From Sulfurimonas lithotrophica (GTDB lineage Bacteria; Campylobacterota; Campylobacteria; Campylobacterales; Sulfurimonadaceae), in contig NZ_CP043617.1 of NCBI RefSeq assembly GCF_009258225.1, forward strand, positions 1,302,001 through 1,366,000: 64,000 nucleotides of DNA, given 5' to 3'. Shown piece after piece: positions 18,831 through 28,091 of this stretch (the stretch's first letter is position 1; each line of letters starts with the position of its first letter). The notes under the pieces are model-generated. The model worked only from the letters and a program-made list of their open reading frames with translations, was not told where the DNA came from and did not search any database. The position numbers were made by a program, and so were the translations under genes.

Positions 18831-20696
18831 ATGGATGAGCTTTTAGCACAAGACAAACTACAACTAAAAAGAGTAGATTCAGCTATTAAAAGATTATCTG
18901 AATCAGGAATAATCTTAATAGGTGTAGACACACAAAAGCTCTCAGATAGTTTTCGTGAGTACTTATTATCTGAACATAACCTACTTCAAATTACACCTAC
19001 TAATGAATTACTAAAAACAATAGCTTTTGATAAGAGCATAGATAAAACCAAAACATTACTTGTAAATATTTTCAATTATCAAGAACAAGAAGATATAGTA
19101 GAACATCTTCAATTTCAACGAGATTATATCTATGAAAATAATATTAAATTAGTTTTAATATTATCAAATGAAATGTTTAGCTTGCTTCAATCAAAAGGTG
19201 ACCTGTTTTCCACTACAAAATATGCACATACATTTTTTGACCACTCAGTAGATAATAGTTTTGAAGAAAAAAATGATAAACTTAATAAAGCTATTAAAAA
19301 CTATGAAAATTATTTAAAAGAAGAGATTAAATATAATAATGTTATCTTAGATTTATTGTTCAAAATTATAGATGAAGCCTATTCAATTAGTTATAACCAA
19401 TTAGCTTTGGAGTTTTGTAACATTGCTTTGAAATATACACTTAATACTAATCAAAAGATTATACTATATTCTTATCTAGGCAATTTTTATAACAATATTT
19501 CAGAGTACTCCAAATCAATTAATTATTCAAATAAACTTTTAAAAATTTCAAAAAAATATAAACATAAAAAAGCTCAAGCTGTAGCATTAAATAATCTTGG
19601 TAATGCTTATGACAATTTATCAAAATATAATATTGCACTTGATTATCATAAAGATTCAGAAAAAATATGTAAGGAGATAGGAGACAAACATGGCGTGGCA
19701 ACATCTCTTGGCAATATTGGAAGTATCTATGCTGAACTTTATGATTTTAATCAGGCTTTAAAATATCAAGTTGAATCCCTAAAAATTAAGGAAAAACTTG
19801 GTGATAAGCAAGGTATCGCAAACTCATTAGGTAATATTGGGAATATATACACAAATTCTGCTAATTATGAAAAAGCTCTAGAATATCTTAATAGTTCACT
19901 AAAAATACAAAAACAAATTGGTGATAAATTTGGTATTGCAATATCTTTAGGAAATATTGGAAGTGTGTACTTAGAATTATCTGATTTTGAAAAAGCTTTA
20001 ACATACCAATATGATTCTTTAAAAATTAAAGAAGAAATTGGTGATAAACATGGCGTGGCAACATCTCTTGGCAATATTGGAAGTATATATCTAGAACTAT
20101 CTGATTTTGAAAAAGCTTTAAAATATCAATATGATTCTTTAAAAATCAAAGAAGAAATTGGCGATAAAAGAGGTATTATAAGTTCGTTAAATAATATAGG
20201 AAGTATCTATATAAAACTATCTGACTTTAATAAAGCTAAACAATATTTAAATAATTCTCTAAACTTAAGTAAAGAAATAAAAAGTAAATCTAATATTGCA
20301 ACTACATATAATCATTTTGGAAAGATTTCTTTAGAATTAGAAGACTATGATAAAGCTTTGAAATATCAAAATGATTCATTAAAAATTAAACGAGAGATAG
20401 ATGATAAAGAAGGTATAGCTAACTCATTTGAAGGAATTGGACAAATATATTCAAAACAAGGAAGTTATACTAAATCTTTTGATTACTTTAATAAAGCTCT
20501 TAAAATATCTAAAAAAATAAAATCTATATCTTTAGAAGCAAATATATTAAAAGATATGGCTCATATATATATAAAACAAAATAAATATAAAGAAGCAAAA
20601 CTACATCTAATACAAAGCAGAAATATATATGAAGCTATGAGTATGCAAAAAGAAGTTGAAGATATAAATAAAGAATTAAAGGAACTAAATATATGA
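18831..20696 (+). CDS. Ten-repeat TPR protein, partner of the upstream ATPase
   Basis: 621 residues. The N-terminal ~155 residues form a non-repeat domain containing LQFQRDYIYENNIKLVLILS. This resembles the N-terminal region of some bacterial TPR/NLR-like proteins, where a conserved F-x-x-x-R-D-x-L stretch precedes an LIFWLP-like strand. From about residue 206 there are ten consecutive 40-residue TPR units of the kinesin-light-chain type (consensus G-x-A-x-S-L-G-N-I-G-x-I-Y). Units 3-6 are almost identical. It begins 4 bases after the ATPase stop without a strong ribosome site, suggesting coupling. Its TGA stop overlaps the next ATG. No catalytic motif is visible in the N-terminal domain. Confidence 0.8.
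   Translation: MDELLAQDKLQLKRVDSAIKRLSESGIILIGVDTQKLSDSFREYLLSEHNLLQITPTNELLKTIAFDKSIDKTKTLLVNIFNYQEQEDIVEHLQFQRDYIYENNIKLVLILSNEMFSLLQSKGDLFSTTKYAHTFFDHSVDNSFEEKNDKLNKAIKNYENYLKEEIKYNNVILDLLFKIIDEAYSISYNQLALEFCNIALKYTLNTNQKIILYSYLGNFYNNISEYSKSINYSNKLLKISKKYKHKKAQAVALNNLGNAYDNLSKYNIALDYHKDSEKICKEIGDKHGVATSLGNIGSIYAELYDFNQALKYQVESLKIKEKLGDKQGIANSLGNIGNIYTNSANYEKALEYLNSSLKIQKQIGDKFGIAISLGNIGSVYLELSDFEKALTYQYDSLKIKEEIGDKHGVATSLGNIGSIYLELSDFEKALKYQYDSLKIKEEIGDKRGIISSLNNIGSIYIKLSDFNKAKQYLNNSLNLSKEIKSKSNIATTYNHFGKISLELEDYDKALKYQNDSLKIKREIDDKEGIANSFEGIGQIYSKQGSYTKSFDYFNKALKISKKIKSISLEANILKDMAHIYIKQNKYKEAKLHLIQSRNIYEAMSMQKEVEDINKELKELNI
19686..20168 (+). repeat. Tandem 120-bp repeats within the TPR gene
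   Basis: The TPR units are 120 bp long. A 41-base block at 19686-19726 recurs exactly at 20046-20086, three units later, and the segments starting at 19981 and 20101 match over about 60 bases with few changes. Identity extends to synonymous positions, indicating recent duplication or gene conversion, not only protein-level constraint. Confidence 0.85.
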
Positions 20697-21493
20697 AAAA
20701 AATAACATCACTTAGCCTTGCTTTTTCGTTTTTGATAATGAGCTATACCGGTGTTATACTATACATTGTACCTCAAGGAAAAATAGCTTACTGGTCTGAC
20801 TGGCATCTGCTGGGACTTAGTAAAACTCAGTATGGCGACATACACTCCACATCTATGTTTACAATGCTGTTTTTTGCATTTTTACATATCTATTACAACT
20901 GGAAACCACTTATAAGCTACATAAAAGATAAAAGTAAAAATATATCGTTTACTAAAAAAGAGCTGTTGATAGCTTTTGGAATAAACATATTTTTTGTACT
21001 CGGTACGCTTTATATGTTTGAGCCGATAAAATCACTTATAGACTTTCAAAACGGCATAAAAGACTATTGGGCAAAAGAGTATGGTGAACCACCCTACGGT
21101 CATGCCGAAGAGAGCAGACTCAGTTTTATAGCCAAAAGACAAAATATAGATTTAGAACAAGCCAAAAAAAATTTAAGCTCAAAAGGTATCTCATTTCAGG
21201 AAGATGATACTCTATTAGACATTGCAAGAAGTAACTCTATAGCACCCAGCGAAGTTTACAAAATAATGCAACCAAAATCAAACAATATGCAAAAACCAGA
21301 AGGCATACCTACGAGTTTGGGAAGAAGGACACTCCAAGAACTACATGATATGGGAAAAATAGATTTAACAAATAGTATAAAAATTTTAAAATCCAGAAGT
21401 CTGGATGCAAATCCAAACGACAGAATAAAACAGATTGCAGATGAACTTGGACTCAGACCTATAGATGTATATCAATTAATTAAACTAAGGTAA
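20693..21493 (+). CDS. DUF4405-like cytochrome-type membrane protein
   Basis: 266 residues. Three or four membrane helices lie in the first 120 residues, with histidines positioned as in DUF4405/cytochrome b-like domains (DWHLLGLSKTQYGDIHS and FLHIYYNW). A soluble C-terminal half contains two short helical repeats ending IADELGLRPIDVYQLIK, which look like small DNA- or peptide-binding helices. The ATG overlaps the TPR gene's TGA. The gene is followed 5 bases later by an RND pump, probably its true functional partner. Haem binding is inferred, not shown. Confidence 0.75.
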   Translation: MKKITSLSLAFSFLIMSYTGVILYIVPQGKIAYWSDWHLLGLSKTQYGDIHSTSMFTMLFFAFLHIYYNWKPLISYIKDKSKNISFTKKELLIAFGINIFFVLGTLYMFEPIKSLIDFQNGIKDYWAKEYGEPPYGHAEESRLSFIAKRQNIDLEQAKKNLSSKGISFQEDDTLLDIARSNSIAPSEVYKIMQPKSNNMQKPEGIPTSLGRRTLQELHDMGKIDLTNSIKILKSRSLDANPNDRIKQIADELGLRPIDVYQLIKLR

Positions 21494-21498
21494 GCAAA

Positions 21499-24400
21499 AT
21501 GGGAAAGTTAATAGAATTTTTTATCCATAACAAAGCTCTTAACTATACCTTACTTATTTTTTTGGCTTATTTGGGTTTTAATGCTTATGTAAATATCCCT
21601 AAAGAGATGTTTCCAAATGTCGAACTTGAAAAAATAAGCGTACGCGGAGCATACAGCGGTTCAAGTGCCACCATTATAGATAAGATGGCAGTTCGTGACA
21701 TTGAAGATGCACTAAGTAACATAAACGGAATAGATAAAGCAGAAACGACTATTATTCCCGGTTCGTTTATAATTATTTTGACACTAAACGAACATTCAAA
21801 TAAAATAAATGTACTAAGTAAAGTAAAAGATTCTATTGTAGCTTCTAAACAGTATCTTCCTTCGGATATGTTGGAACCTACTGCAAAGCTATTAGATAAA
21901 AGTAAATCGCTTATAAAACTATCGGTCTCATCCTCTACCCTTTCTCGCGGTGATTTAACAAAAATATCACAGGATATTAGAAGTAAAATAGCAAGAATAA
22001 AACATATAAGCGACGTCTCAATAAGAGGAGATTCAAACGAAGAAGTCTCTATAAAAATCAACTCTAAAGCAGTATCTGCTTACGAATTAAAACCTCAAAG
22101 TGTCTTGGAAGCTATCTCAAATCTTTCTTACATTTTTCCAATAGGTGACATTGAACAAAAAGACAATTTTGTATTTATATCTACGGTAAACGGAAAAACT
22201 TCTACCAAAGAGTGGGAAAGCAGTATTTTAAATATCGAAGGACGCTATATTGAGCTAGGCGATATAGCAAAAGTACAAAGGCACTATCCACTTACAAATA
22301 CAATCTCAACTTTTAACAATAAAGAAACTCTTACACTTGTTATATCAAAAGATGATACGGGTAACTCAATAGAGTTGTCAAAATATATTCAAAACTATGT
22401 TAAAAAAATATCCAAAAACTATCCGGGTACAGAGTTTAACTTTTATCAAGACAGCTCAAGACCGATAAAAGACCGTCTAAATACGGTTATATCAAACTTG
22501 ATGTTTGGTCTTGTACTTGTTTTTTTATCTATATCTATACTTATAAATCTAAGACTTGCTTTTATTGTAGCTTTAGGTATTCCGTTTTCATTTATAATCG
22601 GCTTATTGTTTATATATTATATGGGTTATTCCATAAATATAGTCTCGCTTCTTGGTGCACTTATCGTTATAGGTATTGTAGTTGACGATGCCATAGTCGT
22701 AGGTGAAAATATACAACGTCATATTGATGAAGGTATGGATGCTAAAGAAGCGGCAATTACAGGGGTAAAAGAGATGATGTTGCCTGTTACTTTGGCGACG
22801 GTAACTACCGCAGCAGCTTTCTTACCTATATTTTTATTAACAGGTGAAATTGCTTTATTTTTAGTTTTAGTTCCAATTGTCGTAGTTATGATACTTTTTG
22901 GCTCACTTATAGAGAGCTTTTTCTTCTTGCCGCTTCATGCGGAAGAGATGCTTAAAAAAAGTAAATCTTTTATCAACTGGGAACCTCTGCAAGAATCTTA
23001 TAACAGAGTGCTTTCTTTTCATATAAAATACAAAAAAACTTTTGTCGTACTGTTTTTAGTTTTAATACCTATTTTCACGGTTTTTACCGCCAAATCAATG
23101 AAGTTTCAATTTTTTCCAAATTTTGACGGAAACAACCTATATGTATCTGGAAAACTAAATATCAACACCTCACTGGAGGAAACTCTTAAAATAGTAAAAG
23201 AGATTGAGTATGAGCTGATGCAACACTCTGAAGAATTTTCACTTAAATCAACATCTGCAGTAAGTGGATATAGGCGAAGTCTAGCAGGCGAAACCGAACT
23301 TAACGACAACGTCTTTTTTATAACAATGGAGTTATACGACAGAGCCGATACAAACTTTATAAACAAGTATCTTAATCCTATTTTGAACTTTAGTATTTTC
23401 ACAGAAGACGTGGGTTTTAACGACCCTGAAAAAATAAGGCTGAAACAGACTTTTGAACTCTCACCAAGAGCTAGAGAGATTATAGAGAAATACAGAGCAA
23501 AATATAATATGATTGAACTTGGCGTAATGGAAGACAAACCCGGACTTATTAGAAGCGATATCCAAATAAACCTCTCGGGAAGTAACGATGCACAGTTAGA
23601 GAGTTCGGTAAAAAAACTAAGCTTGGCTCTTTCAAAAATCGAAGGTGTTAAAAACTACAGCGATAATATCCGTTACGGAAAAATGGAGTACAAGATAAAA
23701 ATCAATCCTTACGGTGAAAATCTTGGTCTTAGTGAGGCAGCTATTGCTAGAATATTAAGTGCGTATTTTTTAGAAAAAAAGCAAAGTACTACATTTAATA
23801 ATGACGGTGTTATGGAGATAAAAACAGAAGATTTATACAAAGACGATTTAGATACTCTTTTAAACTTTGAGTTAACACTTGAGGATGGACGCTTTGTAAA
23901 ACTGACAGATATAGCAGATATCGTTATGGTTAGAGACTATGAAAAAATCGATAAACTAAACGGAAATATAGTTAAAACACTCTATGCAAACGTAGATAAA
24001 AGAAAAATAACGCCTAATGAGATACTAAACCAAGTTGAGCCTATTTTGGAAGATATTTCAAAACAAGGTATTGACGTTAATCTTTTGGGTGAAAAAGAGA
24101 AAAATAAAAACCTGCAAGAGGATATGAAAAGAACCGTATTGGTTGCTATATTTTTAATCCTTATAACTTTGCTTCTTATTTTTTCAAAACTAAAATACGC
24201 ACTAATGGTTATGAGTGTTATTCCACTCTCTATATTAGGAGCACTTTTAGGACATAAACTTATGGGGATGCCGCTAACCATGCCTTCTATCATTGGAATA
24301 CTCGGTCTTGCGGGTGTAGTTGTAAACGACGGTATAATTATGCTTGATTTTCTACACGGTACGCATAACTCAGAATCATTTTTTAAACGTGCGAAACTTA

Positions 24401-24603
24401 GACTTCGCCCTATTCTTATTACATCCGTGACAACTTTTTTAGGTCTTTTTACCCTTATATTTTATGCAACGGGTCAAGCAGTTATTTTACAACCGATTGC
24501 TTTATCTATAGGTTTTGGTCTTTTATGGGGTACTTTTTTAAACCTTATATACCTTCCGACTCTTTATGCAGTTGTAAACGGTATAAAACCGGTAAAAATA
24601 TAA
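21499..24603 (+). CDS. RND-family efflux transporter permease
   Basis: 1034 residues with the AcrB/CzcA-type plan: helix 1 near residues 12-30, a large periplasmic loop, a block of five or six helices with the signature VVDDAIVVGENIQRH near residue 395, a second loop, and a last block with GLAGVVVNDGIIMLDFLHG. The acidic residues in the TM4 motif fit proton coupling. No membrane-fusion or outer-membrane partner is adjacent, whereas typical HAE or HME operons carry both, so partners may be encoded elsewhere. Substrate unknown. Co-transcribed with the DUF4405-like gene. Confidence 0.92.
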   Translation: MGKLIEFFIHNKALNYTLLIFLAYLGFNAYVNIPKEMFPNVELEKISVRGAYSGSSATIIDKMAVRDIEDALSNINGIDKAETTIIPGSFIIILTLNEHSNKINVLSKVKDSIVASKQYLPSDMLEPTAKLLDKSKSLIKLSVSSSTLSRGDLTKISQDIRSKIARIKHISDVSIRGDSNEEVSIKINSKAVSAYELKPQSVLEAISNLSYIFPIGDIEQKDNFVFISTVNGKTSTKEWESSILNIEGRYIELGDIAKVQRHYPLTNTISTFNNKETLTLVISKDDTGNSIELSKYIQNYVKKISKNYPGTEFNFYQDSSRPIKDRLNTVISNLMFGLVLVFLSISILINLRLAFIVALGIPFSFIIGLLFIYYMGYSINIVSLLGALIVIGIVVDDAIVVGENIQRHIDEGMDAKEAAITGVKEMMLPVTLATVTTAAAFLPIFLLTGEIALFLVLVPIVVVMILFGSLIESFFFLPLHAEEMLKKSKSFINWEPLQESYNRVLSFHIKYKKTFVVLFLVLIPIFTVFTAKSMKFQFFPNFDGNNLYVSGKLNINTSLEETLKIVKEIEYELMQHSEEFSLKSTSAVSGYRRSLAGETELNDNVFFITMELYDRADTNFINKYLNPILNFSIFTEDVGFNDPEKIRLKQTFELSPRAREIIEKYRAKYNMIELGVMEDKPGLIRSDIQINLSGSNDAQLESSVKKLSLALSKIEGVKNYSDNIRYGKMEYKIKINPYGENLGLSEAAIARILSAYFLEKKQSTTFNNDGVMEIKTEDLYKDDLDTLLNFELTLEDGRFVKLTDIADIVMVRDYEKIDKLNGNIVKTLYANVDKRKITPNEILNQVEPILEDISKQGIDVNLLGEKEKNKNLQEDMKRTVLVAIFLILITLLLIFSKLKYALMVMSVIPLSILGALLGHKLMGMPLTMPSIIGILGLAGVVVNDGIIMLDFLHGTHNSESFFKRAKLRLRPILITSVTTFLGLFTLIFYATGQAVILQPIALSIGFGLLWGTFLNLIYLPTLYAVVNGIKPVKI

Positions 24604-24616
24604 GCGTAGGATATTT

Positions 24617-25537
24617 ATGAATATAGACGAACTCAAAACCATACTTGAACAAAACACAAAAAATACGACTAACGAATTTAAAAGAGTTTTTCACGGACGA
24701 GGTGGGATTTATGATGAATGGAAGCATTTAACTATTGATTCGGTAGATGCTATTTTAAGTGTAGCACTCTATTTTGAAGAAGACAATGAAAAAGAACTGC
24801 TACAGATGCTAGAAGAGTTTACATATGCTTCAGGATATGAAGTTTTAGTAGTTCAAAGACGCTATATAAAAGGTCATCCTAGTGAGGTTTTAATCGGTGA
24901 ACTTCCTGAATATGTATATGCCATAGAAAACGGTATGAAATTTAAACTAAACCTATTATCAAACCGTAACAGCGGTTACTTTCCCGATATGAAAAACGGT
25001 CGTGCTTTTGTAAGAGAAAACGCTAAAGACAAATCCGTACTAAATCTGTTTTCATATACCTGTGCATTTAGTATTGCCGCAAAAATGGGCGGTGCAAAGA
25101 GTGTAAGCAATATAGATATGAGTAAAGGTGCACTAAGTACAGGACGAGCTAATCATCACCTCAACGACATAGATACTAAAGGTGTGAGTTTTTTACCGTA
25201 TAACATACTTAAATCGTTTTCACGTATAAAGAAAAAAGGTCCGTATGATTTAATAATAATTGATCCGCCTACTTTTCAAAAAGGGAGTTTTGAAGCTACA
25301 AAAGATTATAGAAAACTAATAACCAAACTTCCACAAATTACAAGTGAAGAGTGTACTTTGCTTGCTTGTTTAAACTCACCGGATTTGGACGAGAGTTTTA
25401 TTAAAGATTTGATAAACGAGCTTGCACCAAGCTTTAAATTTTCACATAGACTAAAAAATGTGGAAGAGTTTAAAAGCTTAGATGAGAATAGAAGTTTAAA
25501 AAATCTGGTATTTATTAGAAAAGGTCCTTCTTTTTAG
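24617..25537 (+). CDS. Class I SAM-dependent methyltransferase (RlmI/RlmK-like)
   Basis: 306 residues. The SAM-binding region begins VLNLFSYTCAFSIAAKMGGA, with the acidic residue in SNIDMSKGAL, and motif IV is IIIDPPTFQKGSF. The DPP(T/S)F pattern is typical of rRNA m5C/m2G methyltransferases of the RlmI/YccW-RlmL group (Methyltrans_SAM domain). No N-terminal PUA domain of full-length RlmI is evident, so the target nucleotide is uncertain. It follows the RND gene by 13 bases and ends over a convergent DJ-1 gene by 4 bases. Confidence 0.88.
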   Translation: MNIDELKTILEQNTKNTTNEFKRVFHGRGGIYDEWKHLTIDSVDAILSVALYFEEDNEKELLQMLEEFTYASGYEVLVVQRRYIKGHPSEVLIGELPEYVYAIENGMKFKLNLLSNRNSGYFPDMKNGRAFVRENAKDKSVLNLFSYTCAFSIAAKMGGAKSVSNIDMSKGALSTGRANHHLNDIDTKGVSFLPYNILKSFSRIKKKGPYDLIIIDPPTFQKGSFEATKDYRKLITKLPQITSEECTLLACLNSPDLDESFIKDLINELAPSFKFSHRLKNVEEFKSLDENRSLKNLVFIRKGPSF

Positions 25538-26091
25538 CAAAAATCAGCCAATAAACCCGATTTAATCTTTTCATATTTTTCTTTACCTCTTAGTTTTTTA
25601 ACTATCTCCAAAGCAAAACATATAGCCGTTGCAGGTCCGCGAGAAGTCATAATATTTTTCTCTTGCACTACTTTTGCTTTATCACCTTGGTAACCGTCTA
25701 AATCTATTTTTTCTTCCACAGACGGATAACACGTAAAATTCGGTTTTAAAACTCCTGCTTTATTTAGTGCATACGGAGCTGCACATATAGCACCTATATT
25801 TTTACCGTTTGCATCCATCTGTTTTAAAATACTTTGAATATTTTCATCCTCTGCTAAAGCATATGTACCACCCCATCCGCCGGGTAACACAATCATATCC
25901 AAATCATCGACGGAAACATCATTTATCTCCATGTCACATTGAAGAGTTATGCCGTTTGCACCTGTAACGTTTTTATTTCCATCCAAAGAAGCTACAAATA
26001 CATTAATTTCAGCACGTCTTAGAACATCTATAATACTAACAGCTTCAATCTCTTCAAAACCTTTTGCCAAGGGAACTAAAACATTTGTCAT
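25534..26091 (-). CDS. DJ-1/PfpI family protein
   Basis: 185 residues with the flavodoxin-like start TNVLVPLAKGFEEIEAVSII and the nucleophile elbow GAICAAPYALNKAG carrying the reactive cysteine near residue 104. Closest to the YajL/ThiJ branch, linked to oxidative stress protection or glyoxal detoxification. The annotated activities of this family vary, so I give no reaction. It is divergent from the PhoX-like gene across a 149-base promoter region. Confidence 0.92.
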   Translation of the reverse strand: MTNVLVPLAKGFEEIEAVSIIDVLRRAEINVFVASLDGNKNVTGANGITLQCDMEINDVSVDDLDMIVLPGGWGGTYALAEDENIQSILKQMDANGKNIGAICAAPYALNKAGVLKPNFTCYPSVEEKIDLDGYQGDKAKVVQEKNIMTSRGPATAICFALEIVKKLRGKEKYEKIKSGLLADFC

Positions 26092-26129
26092 ATCAAATCC
26101 TTCTATTTTTAATTACTACAATAATTATA

Positions 26130-26158
26130 TTGTCATTATGTTGTCATCATGTCGCCAT
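26130..26158 (+). promoter_or_regulatory. Pho-box-like triple repeat upstream of phosphatase
   Basis: Heptamer TTGTCAT occurs at 26130-26136 and 26141-26147, separated by 4 bases, with a degraded third copy TCGCCAT at 26152-26158. Seven-base direct repeats with an 11-bp period match the enterobacterial PhoB box (CTGTCAT, 4 bases, CTGTCAT). A TAATAT box (26162-26167) follows directly. The downstream gene encodes a PhoX-like phosphatase. This makes phosphate-starvation control likely. Confidence 0.65.
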
Positions 26159-26240
26159 AAGTAATATAAATGAATCTAAATTGAGACTATCTTGTAACAT
26201 CTCTGACTTAGTATAGCACAACCAAACTTTAGGAGATACA

Positions 26241-28043
26241 ATGAACAAATGGTTAAGTTTAATTGCATGTACAATATTAGTAGTTAGTATAACTGGATGC
26301 GACGGTGATGACGGTATATCCGGTGTAGCAGGTGTTGATGGAGAGGATGCCGGATTAAGTGTTAGCTTCAAATCTATTGCAACTCCATCTACAGATGAAG
26401 AGAAAAATGCTTTAAATGTATCTGATACAGTTACTGTAAACGGTCAAAATCAATCTATTAGTGCAACTAAGTTACTTAGCACGGGTGACAATGATAACGG
26501 AGAGATTTATGGACTCTCAAAAGATATGAACGATGCAGCACTTCAAATGGATGACGGTAATCCATATATATGTAACGGTACTTCAAATCCTAACGGTTCA
26601 GGTAGTGGACTTGATTTTGTATCCATCTTACAAAAAAATGATAAACTTTATATGGTAAGTCAATTTGAATGTCAAATAGGTTCTATGTATATTAATGAAC
26701 TTACTCAAAATACAAATACGGGTGAACTTAGCGTCAAAGCAAATACTCTTAAATTTATTTCTCAAAAATCTGAGTTTGGAGGATATGTTCACTGTGCAGG
26801 TATGAAAACACCTTGGGAATCTCACTTGGGAAGTGAAGAGTATGAACCAAATGCAAGAGATTTAAATGTTACATCCGGAGAAATTGATCAATACTATGGG
26901 TTTATCGATAAATATTGGGGTGGAGATTTAACTAAAGCTAATCCTTATTACTATGGTTGGACACCTGAAGTAACAATAGATGCAAACGGAAATTCTGTAT
27001 ATACAAAACACTATTCTATGGGTCGTATGTCACACGAGTTAAGTTACGTTATGCCGGACAATAAAACTGTTTATATGAGCGATGATGGCGATAATGTAGG
27101 TTTATTTATGTATGTAGCAGATGAAGCGATGGATTTAAGTTCAGGTACTTTATATGCCGCAAAATGGCACCAAAAATCTTCACTTAACGGTGGTAGTGCA
27201 TATATTTCATGGATAGAACTAGCCCATGCAACGGATGCAGAGATTAGAGCTTATTTAGATCCTGATGATGATGTTACGACAAATGACTCTCTTAATTTTA
27301 CCGATATTTTTGATGTTGAAGAGCCTAATGCTTCAAATGAATGTCCAACAGTCGGTTTTTTACCTGCAAATACTTCTTTTGGTTTAGAGTGTTTAAGAGT
27401 TAAAGCAGGTATGGATAAAGCAGCGGCATATTTAGAAACTAGAAGATATGCGGGTATGATGGGTGCTACAACTGAGTTCAGAAAGGAAGAAGGTATCACT
27501 TTTGATGCGGCGAATAACAAACTTTATGTCGGTATGAGCCAAATTGCAAAAGGTATGGAGGACAACAAAAAATACGGCGTAGATAACGATTCTTATGATA
27601 AAGGTTCTAACAATGACATTAAACTTCCATTTAATGACTGTGGCGCAGTTTATGAACTAGAAGTTAATAACTCTTATCAGGCTATTAGTATGCAAGCTGT
27701 AATTACAGGTACTCCAATTGATGAAGATGCAAATGGAAATAAGTGTGACTTAAATGGAATTTCAAATCCTGACAATGTTACATTTTTACCTGACTCAAAT
27801 ATCTTAATGATAGGTGAAGATACAGGGAACCATGAAAACAATATAGTATGGGCTTATGATCTTAAGAAAAAAGAACTTCAAAGAGTTATAGCGACTCCAC
27901 TTGGTGCTGAGACTACCTCTCCGTTTTGGTACAAAGATATTAATGGTTTTGGATATATGATGGTTGTAACTCAACATCCTGATACTACATCTGACGATGC
28001 CGGACAATCTAGTGCAAGTGTATTAGGACCAATAAAATTTTAA
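26241..28043 (+). CDS. PhoX-like (DUF839) alkaline phosphatase-family lipoprotein
   Basis: 600 residues. A signal peptide ends in the lipobox ITGC, followed by a short Gly-rich stretch GISGVAGVDGEDAG. The body has DUF839/PhoX features: YVHCAGMKTPWESHLGSEEY, MGRMSHELSYV, MSDDGDNVGLFMYVAD and a late DNVTFLPDSNILMIGEDTG. PhoX enzymes are calcium- and iron-dependent phosphatases. Unlike classical PhoX, which is exported by Tat, this one has a Sec lipoprotein signal. The upstream Pho box supports a role in phosphate acquisition. Substrate range and activity are inferred from the family. Confidence 0.82.
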   Translation: MNKWLSLIACTILVVSITGCDGDDGISGVAGVDGEDAGLSVSFKSIATPSTDEEKNALNVSDTVTVNGQNQSISATKLLSTGDNDNGEIYGLSKDMNDAALQMDDGNPYICNGTSNPNGSGSGLDFVSILQKNDKLYMVSQFECQIGSMYINELTQNTNTGELSVKANTLKFISQKSEFGGYVHCAGMKTPWESHLGSEEYEPNARDLNVTSGEIDQYYGFIDKYWGGDLTKANPYYYGWTPEVTIDANGNSVYTKHYSMGRMSHELSYVMPDNKTVYMSDDGDNVGLFMYVADEAMDLSSGTLYAAKWHQKSSLNGGSAYISWIELAHATDAEIRAYLDPDDDVTTNDSLNFTDIFDVEEPNASNECPTVGFLPANTSFGLECLRVKAGMDKAAAYLETRRYAGMMGATTEFRKEEGITFDAANNKLYVGMSQIAKGMEDNKKYGVDNDSYDKGSNNDIKLPFNDCGAVYELEVNNSYQAISMQAVITGTPIDEDANGNKCDLNGISNPDNVTFLPDSNILMIGEDTGNHENNIVWAYDLKKKELQRVIATPLGAETTSPFWYKDINGFGYMMVVTQHPDTTSDDAGQSSASVLGPIKF

Positions 28044-28048
28044 TAACA

Positions 28049-28076
28049 AGATAAAGAGGATAACCCCTCTTTATCT
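28049..28076 (+). terminator. Intergenic hairpin after PhoX-like gene
   Basis: A perfect 11-bp inverted repeat (28049-28059 with 28066-28076) with a 6-base loop lies 6 bases after the stop. It lacks a T-run, so it may only partly terminate and let the diheme gene be read through at lower level. Confidence 0.55.
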
Positions 28077-28091
28077 ACTTTAGGATATACA

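Noticed and set aside
19686-20168. Repeats looked at as a CRISPR array or satellite
   Set aside because: They lie in frame within a TPR gene, have a 120-bp period and no spacers.
26300-26345. Collagen-like repeat in the PhoX-like protein
   Set aside because: Only a few Gly-x-x triplets, too short to be a structural domain.
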